Part shown: positions 1 to 13,440 of the stretch, in pieces | How the letters are laid out: the number at the start of each line of letters is the position of its first letter | How positions within the stretch are numbered: the stretch's first letter is position 1 | Assembly (NCBI GenBank): GCA_958430865.1 | Contig: CAUDNR010000979.1 | Location: 1-37,483, forward strand | Direction: 5' to 3' | Length of the DNA: 37,483 nucleotides | From: Entrophospora sp. SA101 | Lineage: Eukaryota > Glomeromycota > Glomeromycetes > Entrophosporales > Entrophosporaceae | Program-made: the position numbers and the translations under genes | The notes under the pieces: generated by a model | The model's database searches: none | What the model saw: only the letters and a program-made list of their open reading frames with translations | What the model was told of the DNA's origin: nothing

Positions 1-73
1 CAACATCAACATCAACATCAACATCAACATCAACATCAACATCAACATCAACATCAACATCAACATCAACACC

Positions 74-107
<34 letters not shown>
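1..107 (+). repeat. CAACAT hexamer and CAA trinucleotide array inside coding sequence
   Basis: About eleven copies of CAACAT are followed by (CAA)n. In the frame of the TFIIIC gene this reads as a Thr-Ser run then a Thr run, leading into a Ser/Thr/Asn-rich linker. It has no stop in that frame and keeps it open, so it looks like an expanded low-complexity linker rather than non-coding DNA. Confidence 0.85.
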
Positions 108-3100
108 TCTCCTACTAGTAATAATATTAATGATAATACTGAAAATACTTCATCGAATGATGCACAAATTCAATTATCAGCAAAAAAAAAAATTTACTTT
201 ACTACATCTATTACGATATCATTACGGCAAAAGATATTGACCCAACTCTTGGAGGAACACAAGGTAATGGAATGTAGTGCAGATCTTGTGAAAACTTATC
301 AACAAGCTTTAACAAAAGAAAGCGGTAATGTAACATCTATGCACGTAATTGACAAAAAAACTTTGGCTAGAACTGGTAATGCAATGGAAGCAAAAGGACT
401 TCTAAAACTATATAATGTGTCATTACCCTTATTGAATGGAAATTCTCAAAATAAATTGTTATTTCTTCATCCAAGCATGACATCCTCAAGTCCTCAAGTA
501 AAAGAATATGTCGCAAGACTAAAAGATAAAGCAATACTTATAGGAAAATCATGCAAGCCAACTAGGATTGAGGATATGAATCTTGAAGTAGAGCCATTAT
601 CAGAGATGCAAAAACGTTTTGCAACTGAAGCTGCAGCTGCTAATAAAGATGATCATCAACTTTTAATTAACAGTGATAACAACAATAACAATAATGATAA
701 CAATATAGCTCAATCCAATGAGATGTGGTGGCTTCATACTGCACGAAATTATGGTTGGATCAACGCCAAGATGATTCGTGCCAAAATTTTACATCAATAC
801 CTAATTTCTAAATTCAATGATGAATCACCTAATAACACATGCATTAATAAAATCAATAGAACATTTCAAACCATAATTTTACTTCGTGATATGCCATTAG
901 ACATATATTTGAAGATTATAGGTCAAACAATTCCCAGCGAACCATTGACCGAATATGTTTGTTCTGGCCAGAGCATGTCTGTGAGTATTATTGACTTGCC
1001 TAATGAAATCCGTTCATCAATCTTTTCAGGAAATTATAAATTTCGACAAAGTTTAAAGAGATTGATTGATATTTTGGTAGCTTTGAAAATTCTTAAACCA
1101 ATTCGTCGAGACTTTGATGAAAATGGTAATTCAATTTTAGATGTTAGCAATAATGAGTCAATAGAATGGTCATTGTCAAATGCAACAATATGTAGTCCAC
1201 CGCAAACATTGTTGGCACCAGCCTATCAACTCATTTATAATGTCCCGATGATCGATTTTTCCATTCCTGGCGTTAATAGACCTATCATACGAAATTATCC
1301 GCTAGACACGATAGAAGATGTTTCAATTTATTGGAGCGAATTGCAATATGTCGCTCAACAAAAAATAGCAGAAGTAGCAGCAAATAAAAGTGATGAAGAG
1401 GAAGATATTAGTGAAACTGAGGATGCGGGTCAAGAAGCTTCTGAAAAAAATGTACAAAAGAAAGGCAAAGCATCCTCTCAAAATCTAGAACCTGATCCTT
1501 TGAGATTTATTACTTCATCTTGTAATTGGAATTCTGGTTATCCATTGACAGCTAGACAAAAGAAACACCTTGATCATTATGTTGATAGTAAAAAGTCTAA
1601 AACACCATTTGAAGATGACGTTTTGTGTCGTCAAATTGCACAAGAGTCTAGCCTTCCATTTCAAAGAGTAAAAGCATATTTTAGAAGAATTGATGAAAGC
1701 TTTGAAAAGAAAAACAAAGAAGCCAAGGCAGCAAAACAAAGAGAAAGAAGAAACAAAGTTGCCGCAAGATCCAAGAATTATGTTGGTATTATTGCATCAG
1801 CAAATGGTGAACCGACCTTCAGAAGAAAAAGGAAAGTAACAAATGGTAATAATAAGTCTGGACTAAAAAAATCGACAAATGATTATCAAAATCTTGGTGA
1901 AAATAAAGATGTCTTTCAATATGATAAAACCAAAAAAAAGAAACATCAAGATAAACAAGATTATAATGAGGAACAAGGTTCGGCCACTATTGCTGATGAA
2001 GGTAATTTAAATTTTCTTTTATATAAAATATATATATATATATATACACATGTATATACAAATAAAAAAACTCGAATACTGATAAAAAAATATTTTTGGA
2101 TTTATTACCAAAGATGAAAATAACTCACAACGACGTCCTGTCTGGTCTACTCAGGAAGATGAAATTCTTCTTTACGCTTATGTCATTCTTAAAATTCGAT
2201 CACAAAAATTTAGATTCTTATGGGGAGCAGTATTAAAATTATTTCCAGAGAAAACCAACGAGATGTGTCGCCGTAGAGTAAATGTTTTAATGAGAAATGC
2301 AGCTACTGTTGAATATATAAATTATTTGATGAGTAGATGGGAAAAAATATATAAAGAGGGCGTGAAGAAAGGGGAAATTATTGATCCGCATCATTCTGAA
2401 ATGATAGAGTTTGATCTTCCAGAACAAGTAGATTATTTCATAAAAGCATTACAAAATTTGTCAAGGTTAGATTTCATATTTCAATATTCGAATGATAATT
2501 TTATTTATATTAATTTCTAATTATTGTTTCTAATGATATTCTTAAAGAAATGATGAACCAATTCCAATAATTTTATTGCCTTCTGATATCCAAACTTTAT
2601 ATAAGCATTTCGTAATTTTATATTCATCACCAACTCATAATCAGGATATATATTACGAGGATAAACTTTCGGGGTCCTCATTAAGAAAAAAAATGAGCAT
2701 TCTATATTCTCATTCTTTTACATGCCGATTTAATAATCAAAACAGCGTAGACTATTTTAATATTGAAAATCTTACAGAGAAAGATATTAAATTAGAGGCA
2801 ATTCAAGCATTAATTAAGGTAATGAGAAAATTAAAAAACACACGAGTTTTTTTGAGTCCATTTTATAATACTTTTACTTTATTATTATTGTAGATCATTC
2901 TTATGACACCAGAAGATCAATATGATTCTTCACATGCTTTCTCCATTCTAAACTATTATCCAGAAGTGCTTGTAACCGAGTCTCTTGAATTGATTAAAGA
3001 TACGGGTGTAATTGTTAGAGTAAAAGCAGGAAATGATAGAAGAGTGCCTGGAAGAGGATATCATGTTTCTGACAAGTAAGTTATAAACTTTTTCTTCAAG

Positions 3101-4721
3101 GTATACAATATGTATATTATATTCATACATGATAATAATAATTATTTTTTTTTTAATTATACACAGGTTTTTGTCAGTGATCTCTGGTTCATTGCCGGAT
3201 AGATTTTTTTCTCAAGCCATTGATTTCTATAGAAAATTCAATGATGTTATTCTATTTGAAAGATTTTCAAATAGTGGTACAATGGCATGTATATTGGATT
3301 TGTTATCTTCACACAAGGTAATCAATAATATAATATTTTGAATTTTTATTATGATTAAAAATATTTTTTTGAAAATCTATATATGTATGTATGTATATAT
3401 ATATAGCTTATCCTATCACCAGCCAATCCAAATGACACTTTGTTTACAAAATGTGTTATCCCAGATCATAGAAGTAGAAAAATTGGTTTGTATTTGTTCA
3501 AAATTAGAATGAATTAACAAAACATAATTAATTAAGCCGGGGGGTTTTTTTTTAATGAATTAGAACCATCACGACTCCATTATGACTTATTTTTAAAACC
3601 TAATCTGAACGCCTTTAAAGAAAGAAATAACAATAAAAATATTGAGAACAAGCTTATCAAGAATATATATTTGGTTAAAGACAAGGATGAAGCTTTAACT
3701 ATTTTAAAAACATTACTTGATTGTCTAGATCAAGAATCGCAAGAAGGTGTTAAAGATGTTTTTGAAACCATTCTTAGTTCCAATCAATTGGGTATTTCAT
3801 TAATATCATTAAAGGTAAATTTATGATAGAATTATAATCATATTTGTAAAATTCATTACCTTATTAATTTCAAATATATATATTATTTTTTAAAGGAGCA
3901 CCTTGATATACCTAATGATGATTTATTGAGATATATTGGTCTGTTAGAATCACAAAATCCAAGTCTAATAATGAATGTGGGCTTTAATAATTCTCGTTAT
4001 GTGTGCACATTTTACGCAAAACTTTGGTTAGTAAAAACAAGTCGAGCACCTGTGTCTAATCCAGCAAAAAGAGTAAAATATGATTACACAATAACAGAAA
4101 ATGCTTTACATGTTGGAACAAATTCAACAACAATTCAATCAACTGGTACTAGTGGTAACAGATTAGAAACAAAGTATCATCAACAAGATGAAACCTATAC
4201 TTTGACTAGAATGTGGTGTGATATTAATGGAAATTTTATTGAATCAGTTTTTCGTGGTTGTCTTGAAGCTGTGCTTGGAACAATAATTCAGAAACCTGGA
4301 ATCTATGAGGTATGTATTTATATACACATTTATTATATATATATATTATTTGTCTTCTATTGGCTAAAATTATAATGACAAAAATTTAGTCAAATATATA
4401 TCGAAAACTTGCACTTGTTATGTCACGTTGTGAAATTCAAGATATATTGGATGAATTGACAACAAGAAAAGCTGTAATGAAAACATCTTTTATAAAGCCT
4501 CCGAAAGTTACATTGTTTTCCAAACCACGAGAATTTAAAAATTGTGGTACGTACCATCCGTTATTTATGTATATATTTTTTAAACCTTGAGATTACATAT
4601 AAATTAAAAAAAATTTCTATTTTTTGGATTAGACATTACTTGTGTAGATCCAAACAAAATCACTTGTTATTGGCCACAAAATGAATATTACCTTCTGTTA
4701 AAAAATAATTGTTACACATAA
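1..4721 (+). CDS. Largest TFIIIC subunit (Tfc3/Sfc3/GTF3C1-like), 5'-truncated by the window edge
   Basis: C-terminal part of the B-block-binding subunit of RNA polymerase III factor TFIIIC, which recognises the internal promoter of tRNA genes in the nucleus. The frame is open from base 3. Exons by GT..AG and phase: 3-2001, 2114-2465, 2548-2818, 2894-3075, 3167-3317, 3407-3485, 3564-3814, 3896-4309, 4390-4546, 4633-4721 (TAA). Visible features are an N-terminal Thr/Ser run, a winged-helix-like stretch (WWLHTARNYGWI at about 723-760), an acidic segment (about 1390-1430), a basic Lys/Arg region (about 1690-1850), and a SANT-like segment early in exon 2 (WSTQEDEILLYAYVIL) followed by CRRRVNVLMRN. 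The order and the motifs resemble fungal Sfc3. The true start lies upstream; the first ATG in the window is not the start because the frame continues to the edge. The family call rests on recognised pattern, not alignment. Confidence 0.78.
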
Positions 4722-5764
4722 CTTCAATTCAAATTAAATTTTTTATTAATAAATAACAAGTTAAATAATTGCATATTCAATCTGAGAAATGCTTTAATAC
4801 TGATTGTAAGAAGCTAGCCTTTATATAATTTTCCAAAACAATTATTATCAATCAGATAAATATAAAAGATATTAATTAGTGTAATCTTTGATACTTAATT
4901 GGAATTCACAGGTTGGGGAGATTTGTGGATTTATCTTGCTGGTGTAAACACAGAATCTGGAATTACACCAATATTTAATAATTCCATTTATTTGGATTTG
5001 AAGCATCCATGATAATCCCATATAAAGTTTTGGATTATTATTTATACTCCTGTACCATGTGCAATATTGGCTAAATGGTTATTGACCTGATGACATCCAA
5101 AAACATCCTCAGCGATGCTTTAATTTTTGATAAATAATTTGAAAATCCCATTATTAAAGATATTCTTTTGTGATATCATTGATTTGCATCATTTTTAAAC
5201 TAAAAATTATCATTAACTAATAATCAAAAATTACATCAGAAATCTTTGCAACGTCTCTAACATTCATACAAGTAGCTCTATATATAGTTGCAAATCCACT
5301 CCACCTAAAGAAATCAATATTCATCATTAAATACTGTACTTTTAATCTCAATCCTTGGTTAATAATTGTGATCACAAGATTGATGCCAAAAATTGTTATA
5401 ATCTGCCTTATTTATCATTTGCACCAATATTTTCAACTTGCATAATGTTCTAATTTTAAATATTATTTTTTCATTTCCTCCAATATAACAAAATAAGTGA
5501 GTAGCAGCAGCACAATTGTTTGTATCAATGTAATAGTACAGCGCCGCTGAATCAAATTTGTTGTTGGTTGGTCCCGTCATGGCCAATACCATATCAAATT
5601 TACAAATTTCAATGCTGGATACTCTATTGTAAAATTATAGTATTATTGCTTGATCAATCTACTGATTATTGTGCCAATGCCTCCAACTGGAACTGGATCA
5701 TTTAGTATCATGATTGGTTTCATTCCTGAACAGACACAATTTATACTCGGATGTGTTTTGAATC
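4722..5764. other. Intergenic region with no intact gene
   Basis: AT-rich sequence downstream of the TFIIIC gene. A short + strand frame at about 4913-5011 (GWGDLWIYLAGVN...) follows a possible AG acceptor. A minus frame at 5359-5592 has cysteines and aromatic residues (THLFCYIGG). Neither can be placed in a family or joined to a longer gene. They may be relics of a secreted or enzymatic protein, but this is not supported enough to call. Confidence 0.4.
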
Positions 5765-6130
5765 GGTAGGAAAAGATTCAGTATGGTATAACTCTTGCAG
5801 AACGAATGGTATGGTATGGCATATTTTTCTGTACCAAGTCACACAAAATTTTATTCTAAATCCTTTTTTGGTGGTGGATGTGAAGGGAAGTACGTTAGAT
5901 TTAGGCATTGGTATACAACCATTTTATTACACTTATACAATACCATACCATACATTTTGCAAGAGTTATACCATACTGTACTGAATGTCCCTATACTCCA
6001 TACTTCCCTTCACACCCACCAAAAAAGGATTTAGAATAAAATTTTGTGTGACTTGGTACAGAAAAATATGGGCTATACCATACCATACCATACGTTTTGC
6101 AAGAGTTATACCATACTGAATCTCCCCTAC
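5765..6130. mobile_element. Foldback (long inverted repeat) element
   Basis: Two arms of about 120 bp are inverted copies of one another. The left arm (5766-5895) runs from GATTCAGTATGGTATAACTC through ACCAAGTCACACAAAATTTT to GTGAAGGGAAGTA; the right arm (about 5998-6130) holds the same blocks reversed. A third, shorter copy of the arm tip (TACCATACCATAC...TTTGCAAGAGTTATACCATACTG) lies at 5941-5978. There is no transposase. It is best seen as a non-autonomous foldback element with a nested or duplicated end. Reading frames inside it are incidental. Confidence 0.75.
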
Positions 6131-7220
6131 TACTACCATTTACGTCCCATATATTTAATGTTAATTAATTCGTAACATGTTAATTTTATTTAAACAAAAA
6201 AAGAAAGATACTCCGCCACCAGGGTAGTTGTGACACGGCAAATGTTTGCTTCTTGTTAATATTAAATTAAATATTTTTTTTTAAATAATAAGAATGAATT
6301 CCAAATTGTTTTTCTAGTGGCGATACCAATACTAAATCAATAATGGATTAATTTCTTGCTGGTATTTTTAGTAGTAGAGGATTTTTTTCAAAAAAAGCTT
6401 AATTAATTTTCTTTAACAACACATTTTTGGAAAAGGCTTGATTTTAACCAAGTGATTTCTTTTTCATTGTTTTTTTTTACTTATAAATACAACCTCTGAA
6501 CGTTTTAAAAAAAAATTGGGAGTGATCATGATCAAAAGGTTTATCGCAATCAATTTTGTGAAACGAAAATTTTCCTTTCGAAAATTTCCAGATAGTATCG
6601 TTGCCAATTCTTTCTAAATATTACCAAAATATTGCCAATCTTTTCTAAATTGTTACAAAGTATGTTGCACTATTTGATTGAGTTGTATTCTTTCGTTAAA
6701 GCTAAAAATTAATGTTTCATCATTATTAGCTATTTCTATATCCTCAAGGTAGTATGTCTTCTGGTAAAATCTTTCTTAGTTCTGTTAACAATTAATTGGT
6801 TAATACTTTAAATTTTATTTTTTTATTTTGTCATTATTTTCCTCTTGATAATTCCGGAGATGATGGCGAAACATAGATAAAGATATATTAATATCTAAAA
6901 ATGAAGAAGATATTAATATATACATTTGCTGATGTATATTCTCCTTGTAAGACCACAGGTAGTTCAAGAAATAAATTACTAGCCAACTCGAGAAGTATAT
7001 ATGAATCAAAAAAAAGTATATCTTTTCGGCATATCTAAAAATCAGGCCATAAATTTCCTCGTCATTCAAAAGATTATCCACCCCATTTTACATATGACCT
7101 TTTTTATTTTATCCATCGTAAAATATTAATATTAGGAAATTGTTCGATTACCACAAAATTCAGAACCGCACTTTTTTTTTCTCATATATTTAATCATTTT
7201 AATAGTAGTAATAAAGAAAG
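6131..7220. other. Intergenic region and upstream region of the 7.2-kb gene
   Basis: AT-rich with several homopolymer runs. Only one minus frame of 88 codons (6815-7081) is open, of low complexity with no recognisable motif, and I regard it as chance. The last 100 bases before the ATG at 7221 hold T-rich and A-rich tracts typical of a fungal promoter and 5' UTR, but no box can be assigned. Confidence 0.4.
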
Positions 7221-8118
7221 ATGGTTTTTAAGTATGGTTATGTAATTGGTAAATATTTTAATAAAATTAATAAATTAAATTTTTTAAAAATTAATTGTAA
7301 AAAATGATTCTTTAACAAAAAAAATGTTTTTAGGAGAACAAGTGGGTAATTTGGCAGTAACAACAGGTAGAATAATTACACCAAGCCATTTACCAGAGAC
7401 AATTACTTTATCAGTTACAAATTCTTCCAGATTTCTAATTCTTGGCACAAAACCAGGTAAATTTAAATACTAAAAAAAGGGGGAAGAGATAATAATTGAT
7501 TAATGTATTGATTGATTTGATTTTATAATTTATTTAATCTAATAATAATAATTGACGAAATTATTATAATAAATTTTTTATTTAGAAATCCTTGAATGGT
7601 TAAAAGACAATTCATCAATAAAAGTTGATGTTGTATTATACGATGATGCTAAAGAAGCACCACACATTCACATACCAGATTTGATAATTGATTTATTACC
7701 ATACATTGACACCAAGGGTCACGAGCAGCATAATAATAATCTATTTAATTTTATTCTACCAACACATCACCCAGATTTAAATTCTGATCCAGTTAGATTA
7801 GAAATTCGAGCAGCAGTCAATCTCGATGAAACTCAACCTTATTTCAGAATTGCATTACAAAGAAATTGTACACTTGGTGATATATTAAAAGAAGCAAAGG
7901 AGAAATGGGACAATACCATATTACCTAGTTTATGGGATAATGTTAAAAAAGTTGCAATGTCGCCATTTGATTATGTTAAAGAAGAAGAAGAAGAGGATTT
8001 GAAAAAAAAGCAGCAGGATGATGATGATTACAATTATAATAATAACGAAAGTAGTAATAATAATCAAACTAATAATAATATTTATACAATTACTATTGAA
8101 AAAACATCTAATATCTAA
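7221..8118 (+). CDS. Unrecognised 227-residue protein, three exons
   Basis: Exons 7221-7248, 7334-7456 and 7586-8118 join in phase across two GT..AG introns. The protein starts MVFKYGYVIG. The body is about 170 residues of ordinary globular composition (LPETITLSVTNSSRFLILG; a Val/Asp-rich strand KVDVVLYDD; HIHIPDLIIDLLPYID; PVRLEIRAAVNLDETQPYF). The tail is low complexity: Glu run, Lys, Asp run, then Asn/Ser/Gln. No signal peptide, membrane segment or known catalytic motif is visible. The first exon is only 28 nt, so the ATG choice depends on the intron. The gene converges on the APC6 gene, with about 170 bp between the stops. Function unknown; possibly lineage-specific. Confidence 0.72.
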
Positions 8119-8289
8119 TATCTAATATATTTTTATTTATTTTCAAATTGTATGTTTAATTATTTATAAATTATTAATAATATTATTTTTTTTTTTGCAA
8201 AATTTCAAATTATAGTATTGTAATAATAAATTAAAAGAAAAAAATTTGAAATAATATTTTACATTAAATCATCCTTACCAAAAAAATTT

Positions 8290-10125
8290 CATTTTTTGCT
8301 AATATTCATACTATTGACCATCTCTTCAAGGCACGACGATAAGAGGTCTTGAATTATAGGATCACATGGTCTCAAGCCTAATGCCTAAAAAACTCTTTTA
8401 TTTAATTTTATATTTTATTATATTTTAAAAAGTATATATAAAACATTAAATACCTCGTGATAATAATTTATTGCGTCATCATATTGTTCCTTTACATGAT
8501 AAATATACCCGATAGCTGTTAGTGCGCTAGGATTTGGTGGTGATAGGTATGTTACTTTTCTAAAATACGATTCAGCAACATCTAGTTCACTTAAAATAAA
8601 ATAAATAATAAATTTATATTATTATTATAAATATAAAATATATTTTATATATATATATTATTATCTCACCCTAATTTTCTATAAACATGACCCATGTTCA
8701 TCCAAGTAGTCTCCCAGACTCTTTGACGACATTTCGTAAATTCTGCTGATATAAGTGCTGCTTTGAAACAATAAATAGCTGAGGGATAACTATTTATAAA
8801 TATAAATATATATATAATATTTATACATTATTATTTTTTTTTGTTATTGTTGTTAATATAAACGTAAATAAAGATAACCTTCACACACCTGGATTTCTGA
8901 TAATATAAAACACCCAACTCATTTAATAACAATGGATCATTTGAACATATACTATAGCTTTGCATTAAATATTCTTCAGCTGTTTTAAGATTATTTGCCA
9001 AAAGATGTTGCATTCCAATAAAAAGGTTTGGAAAATGTGATCTATTTCAGAAACCGCAAAGTATTTATTTAATAATGGGTTTTTTCCTTTCTAATTATCT
9101 ATCTCCTTGTAATAATAATAATAATAGTAATAATTTACCCTTTAAATAATTTTGCTGCAGTATTGTAAGCTGTGATGGCTTGATCATGCTCTCCCTCGAT
9201 AGCAAAAGAATGTCCAAATCCAATCCATGCAGGTTCATATCGCGAGTCCATAGTTGATGCCTTGCTATAACAAAAAAAAAATTTTTAATTATAATAATAA
9301 GTTATATATATAAACACGCATATATACATATTTAATCTAATTTTGAAATAGGAGAGTGTACCTACATAAAATATCTTCTGGCTTCATCATTTTGACCAAT
9401 TAAATAATTATAACAACCAACTCCAAACCAAGTTACAGGCATATCTGAACAATGTTCAACAAGTTCATGTGCCAACATAAATAATTTGTTTTTATTGCGT
9501 AGTTCATGAAGACATACAATATGAATTGGAAGGCATGCTGGATTATGCTGATCTTTTTCAAGTATTCTTTTAAAAGATAAAGGAAATAATACATTAGTCA
9601 ATAGATTAAAAAAGAAAAAAACAAATAATAATGATGATTTAACATACTTTGAGGTGATTTTGTAGCACTCTTCAAATTTACATTGGGTGTATAATTCATC
9701 TGCATAAGTTAATAATAAATCAGTATTGTTTGACAATTTAAAATTCTTCTCTAATTCATTACGTGATTCTTGTATTAGTTGCAGATTATCATACTATCAA
9801 TTTATTATTATTAACAACAACAAAGAATATAATTAATAATAATGAAATAAAATTGGTGAAAAAAAAAAAAAGTTTTATAAATACTTTTTTCAACATTGAA
9901 ATATAATTTAATTTTATAAAATGTGCCTCTTCGACATCTAATTGTTCCTCAAATTTCAGTGATTTAATGAACTCCCATTCTAAAATAGATATAGATTAAA
10001 CAAATTAAAATAAAGTTTTTTTTAATAATAATAATAATAATTCCACTTTTAAACACACCTTCTGCACTTGTCATCATATTATTCGAGATCAGTTCATGAA
10101 ATGCCTATTAGTAATAGTAGTAGTA

Positions 10126-10158
<33 letters not shown>

Positions 10159-11126
10159 TGTCTAATTATGGACAATTAAATATAAATTGATAATTATATA
10201 ACAATAACAACAATAATAATGACCTCATAACATTTAACATCAATTTCCAATGCTTCTTTAAAGCAATTCTTTGCTTTAGCAAAATTTGATTGTTGTGAAT
10301 ATGCTATCCCGCGAAGATAACACATGGATGCTTCAAGCTGAAAAAATAATAATTAATATGTATTATATATGTATTATATATATAAAGGATTTGTATTTAC
10401 TTGTATTCCTTCTTCTGCATTTTTCACATTTAAATTGCCATCTAAAAATAAATTTGTAAAATTATTATAAATGTTATATAGTAAATCATTTTTAGACAAA
10501 AATATTTACCTCTTGAATCGAATGGATTTTCCTCTCCAAGAATATCTAACACTTCTTGATAATTTTCTATCTTTACCTATTAATTTAATATTAAATATTA
10601 AATTATTGGATAATTAGAAAATAGCAAATTCGTTATCTTTATAATAAATAAACATTTTATATTTATGACATTTTAAAAAATGATAATACATTGATTGATC
10701 TTTCTTTAATTTTGATTTTTTGACCTTTTCAATATATTTTTTTTCTCATACTCACGCAACATTTTGCAGCCAAGAATCTGCATAAAACACTTGAATCCAT
10801 CAGTTTTTGTAATAATTTTTTTGCTCTTAAATATTGGCCCATATTATAATATATCTGTGCTAGCCAGTATGCATCATTTGAATCACCTAATATTAATAAA
10901 GTACAAAAAGTTTGAAAACATTAATTAATAAAAAAAATTTTTAAAAGTTAAATTTACCTGTCATTGTTAAAACTTTATTTCCCCAAAAAGCAGCAGTCTC
11001 TAACAAGTTTTTTAGATAAGCGTCATGTCTCCATAATCTTAATTTATCTTCTAATTTTAAATTAGAAAAAGTAATACTGCTCGCATTACTATTCCTAGAA
11101 TCACAATATGGTGATATGTCGAACAT
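8290..11126 (-). CDS. CDC16: Anaphase-promoting complex subunit 6 (Cdc16/Cut9-like TPR protein)
   Basis: TPR scaffold subunit of the APC/C ubiquitin ligase, which drives metaphase-anaphase exit. About 14 short exons read on the minus strand, the first at 10958-11126 (ATG at 11126) and the last at about 8290-8385 (TGA 8290-8292). Diagnostic segments are LRLWRHDAYLKNLLETAAFW near the N-terminus; DSNDAYWLAQIYYNMGQY (about 10800-10887); and, in the middle, CLPIHIVCLHELRNKNKLF, AHELVEHCSDMPVTWFGVGC and GQNDEARRYF (9366-9569), then PAWIGFGHSFAIEGEHDQAI (about 9141-9265). Later exons add LLLNELGVLYYQKSR, NMGHVYRKLG and ALTAIGYIYH, with ALGLRPCDPIIQDLLSSCLE at the end. The repeated helical pairs follow the Cdc16 superhelix. 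The start could move upstream, since the frame stays open for several codons before ATG to a possible AG acceptor. Not all exon edges were checked base by base. Confidence 0.9.
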
Positions 11127-12220
11127 GGTTGATTGATCAATCCTGCACCAAAAGTATTAGCACTTGTTTATTTTGGAAAAGCTCTTTTTTATACAAAAAA
11201 TTTCCCAAAGATAAATAATAAGATTTAAAAAATCTTCTATTATCAATTTTCGTGTATATCATTGCTTATCTTAGCAAAACACGATAAAATCAGATGATCT
11301 GCACATGAATATTATTCTCGTAAATGTTTTTTATTATTATTATTATTATTTTGTGCAGGTTTACTTTGTTTATCTTATGGTATTTATATTTCTCTAAACA
11401 TAAATATGAAAAGATTCATCGGTTAGTTTTTACATATTCATGAACCAATAAATAAAATAAGATGCACACATTCATTCTCAGTATAAAGGAGTAAGCATTT
11501 TTTTAAATAATAATGTTTTATAAAAATCAGAGAAAGAAAAAACCATCCAGAGTGATGTATATATTAATATATATATATGTAGGTCAAATCTAAAAATAAA
11601 AAATCTCTCCATATTATCAAAGGATTTGTTTGTGCTATCGCGTAATGTTGTTTTAATCGTTTCTTATTCCATATGATTTTAATTATCCAATTAATTGCTT
11701 TCATAAAGATAATTGCGGTAATTAATCAAAAGTATAGATTAGGTTAATGTTCTCAATAGAAGTCTCAGAGATATTTTGAATAATGATAATTTTAATTATC
11801 TAATTATCAAATGTTTTTGTGATGTCTCATTCAAGTATTTGATTAGTATGCTATCACTTTTCAGCTGTTCTGCATCTACTTTACTCACTTCTCGTTACGA
11901 CTTGAAAATTGGTTAACCTTACCTTTAAAAGTTTGTTCTGCCTAATTGGGTATTTTATTTTTTTCTCCAAAAGAAAAAAATGTATACAAAAAATATTTGT
12001 ATTGATTGAAAAAAGTATATTGTAAATTAATTATGAATTTTGTAATGATTTAAATTGTAAAAAATAAAAATATTTTTTGGGAATTATACATTTGTATAAA
12101 TAAACATTTTATAAAGTAACCATCTAATGTCAGTTTTTTATGTGGATAGTTTGTCAGCTTAATAAAGATTTAAAACTTGGCTTTTAGTTGTGAGGTAGAT
12201 TAAGGATCAATTGTAATCAT
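11127..12220. other. Intergenic region, upstream of APC6
   Basis: Divergent, AT-rich, with short microsatellites such as (ATT)n near 11334-11350. No open frame of useful length, no RNA gene and no clear repeat arms were seen. Confidence 0.4.
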
Positions 12221-13440
12221 ATGTATAAAGAATTTACAAATAAAAACAGAGCAGAATATTCAGTAAATGTTGTATTGGGATTGAAGGATGTACCTTTGAA
12301 ATTAGAAATACAAATATCTTTGATTTTTGATTGGAGAAATAAACCAAAAGATCCCACATTAGATTGCAAAAATTTACTGAACCATATCAAATTGGAGTCT
12401 TGAGTGATCCTCTAATGATTACACAAAAAGTAATCTATTGATGTAAACATCAGAGAATGAATGGCAAACAAGAGATGTGTTATTTTTTTATTTTATTGTA
12501 ATCATACATTAGGTATCAAAAGATTTAATTACATGTGCAAGAATGTGTAGTAAACTAATGGACCTGGTGGCATTACATTATCCAAATCTAGATTTTAAAA
12601 GGAAAAAAACAATTGAGGGCAAAGAAAAACAATTTATGACCAGATTGGCAAATTGACTATTTAAATATAGAGAATCTTGATTGGTTGTGTTCAACGTGTA
12701 ATACACATGGATACTAAAATAAAGATTTAATGACCTTAGCAATGTCAGATATCATGGATAGAAATATGCAGGTATATTTATTATAAATCTTTTATTGAGA
12801 AAGAATACATTAAATTTATTTTATATATTAACAATTATTATTTTCTAGTAGAAATATAAATCTTCATATGCATATTTGTTAGGACTAAGCAATAAGCACC
12901 AGTAAGAGTTTGAAACAAAAAATTGAGCTTTTCAATAGCAGTGTATGGAGAGCGTTTGGCTTTTGCATTTCTTTGAAGAAAATGAATTAGAGCTGATAAT
13001 AAATTTGTGACACAAAAATATCGATATAAGCACCACCCACGGTTTTGTTGACCAAAAAGTGGTGTTTATGTTTTAGACGATACAGCACTTTCTTAGTTCG
13101 TTAAATTCATAGTAGTAATAGGTCTGGCACAGCAAATTTTATGTATTTATCGAATTATGCCATTATCGAGAGCCGCTTCAATTTCATAATACAGCTAGGA
13201 AACAGGCAACAAAGTACTTAATTTTTCCTGTTTGGAATGCAAAACTCTGGTAAAAATTTGGAAGAGCCGGCCAAAAAATTATTTTATTGCAACCATTTAA
13301 AAAAAATATTAAATTGTGCAAAATACTTGTTTATGGATATAAATGGTCATAATGAAACTATTTATGTTCAGGTAACCATTTTTGTTTTTAAAAGTATTAA
13401 TAAATCATTTATTTGTAAACTGCAAAAATAATAAATTTTT
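12221..13440 (+). other. Unidentified short coding-like fragments, probably relics
   Basis: Open stretches at 12221-12403 (60 codons) and 13237-13431 (64 codons) have amino-acid usage not far from real protein (KDVPLKLEIQISLIFDWRNK; KLFYCNHLKKILNCAKYLF), but stops separate them and no family is recognisable. The region between (12900-13230) also shows short broken frames. It may be a decayed transposable element or gene; no terminal repeats could be assigned. Confidence 0.25.

Noticed and set aside
1515..1739. 74-codon minus frame inside the TFIIIC gene
   Set aside because: Antisense to a continuous coding exon; composition reflects the complement of Lys/Glu codons.
5751..6034. Two overlapping plus frames of 77-79 codons
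   Set aside because: They lie wholly within the inverted arms of the foldback element and have no protein-like pattern.
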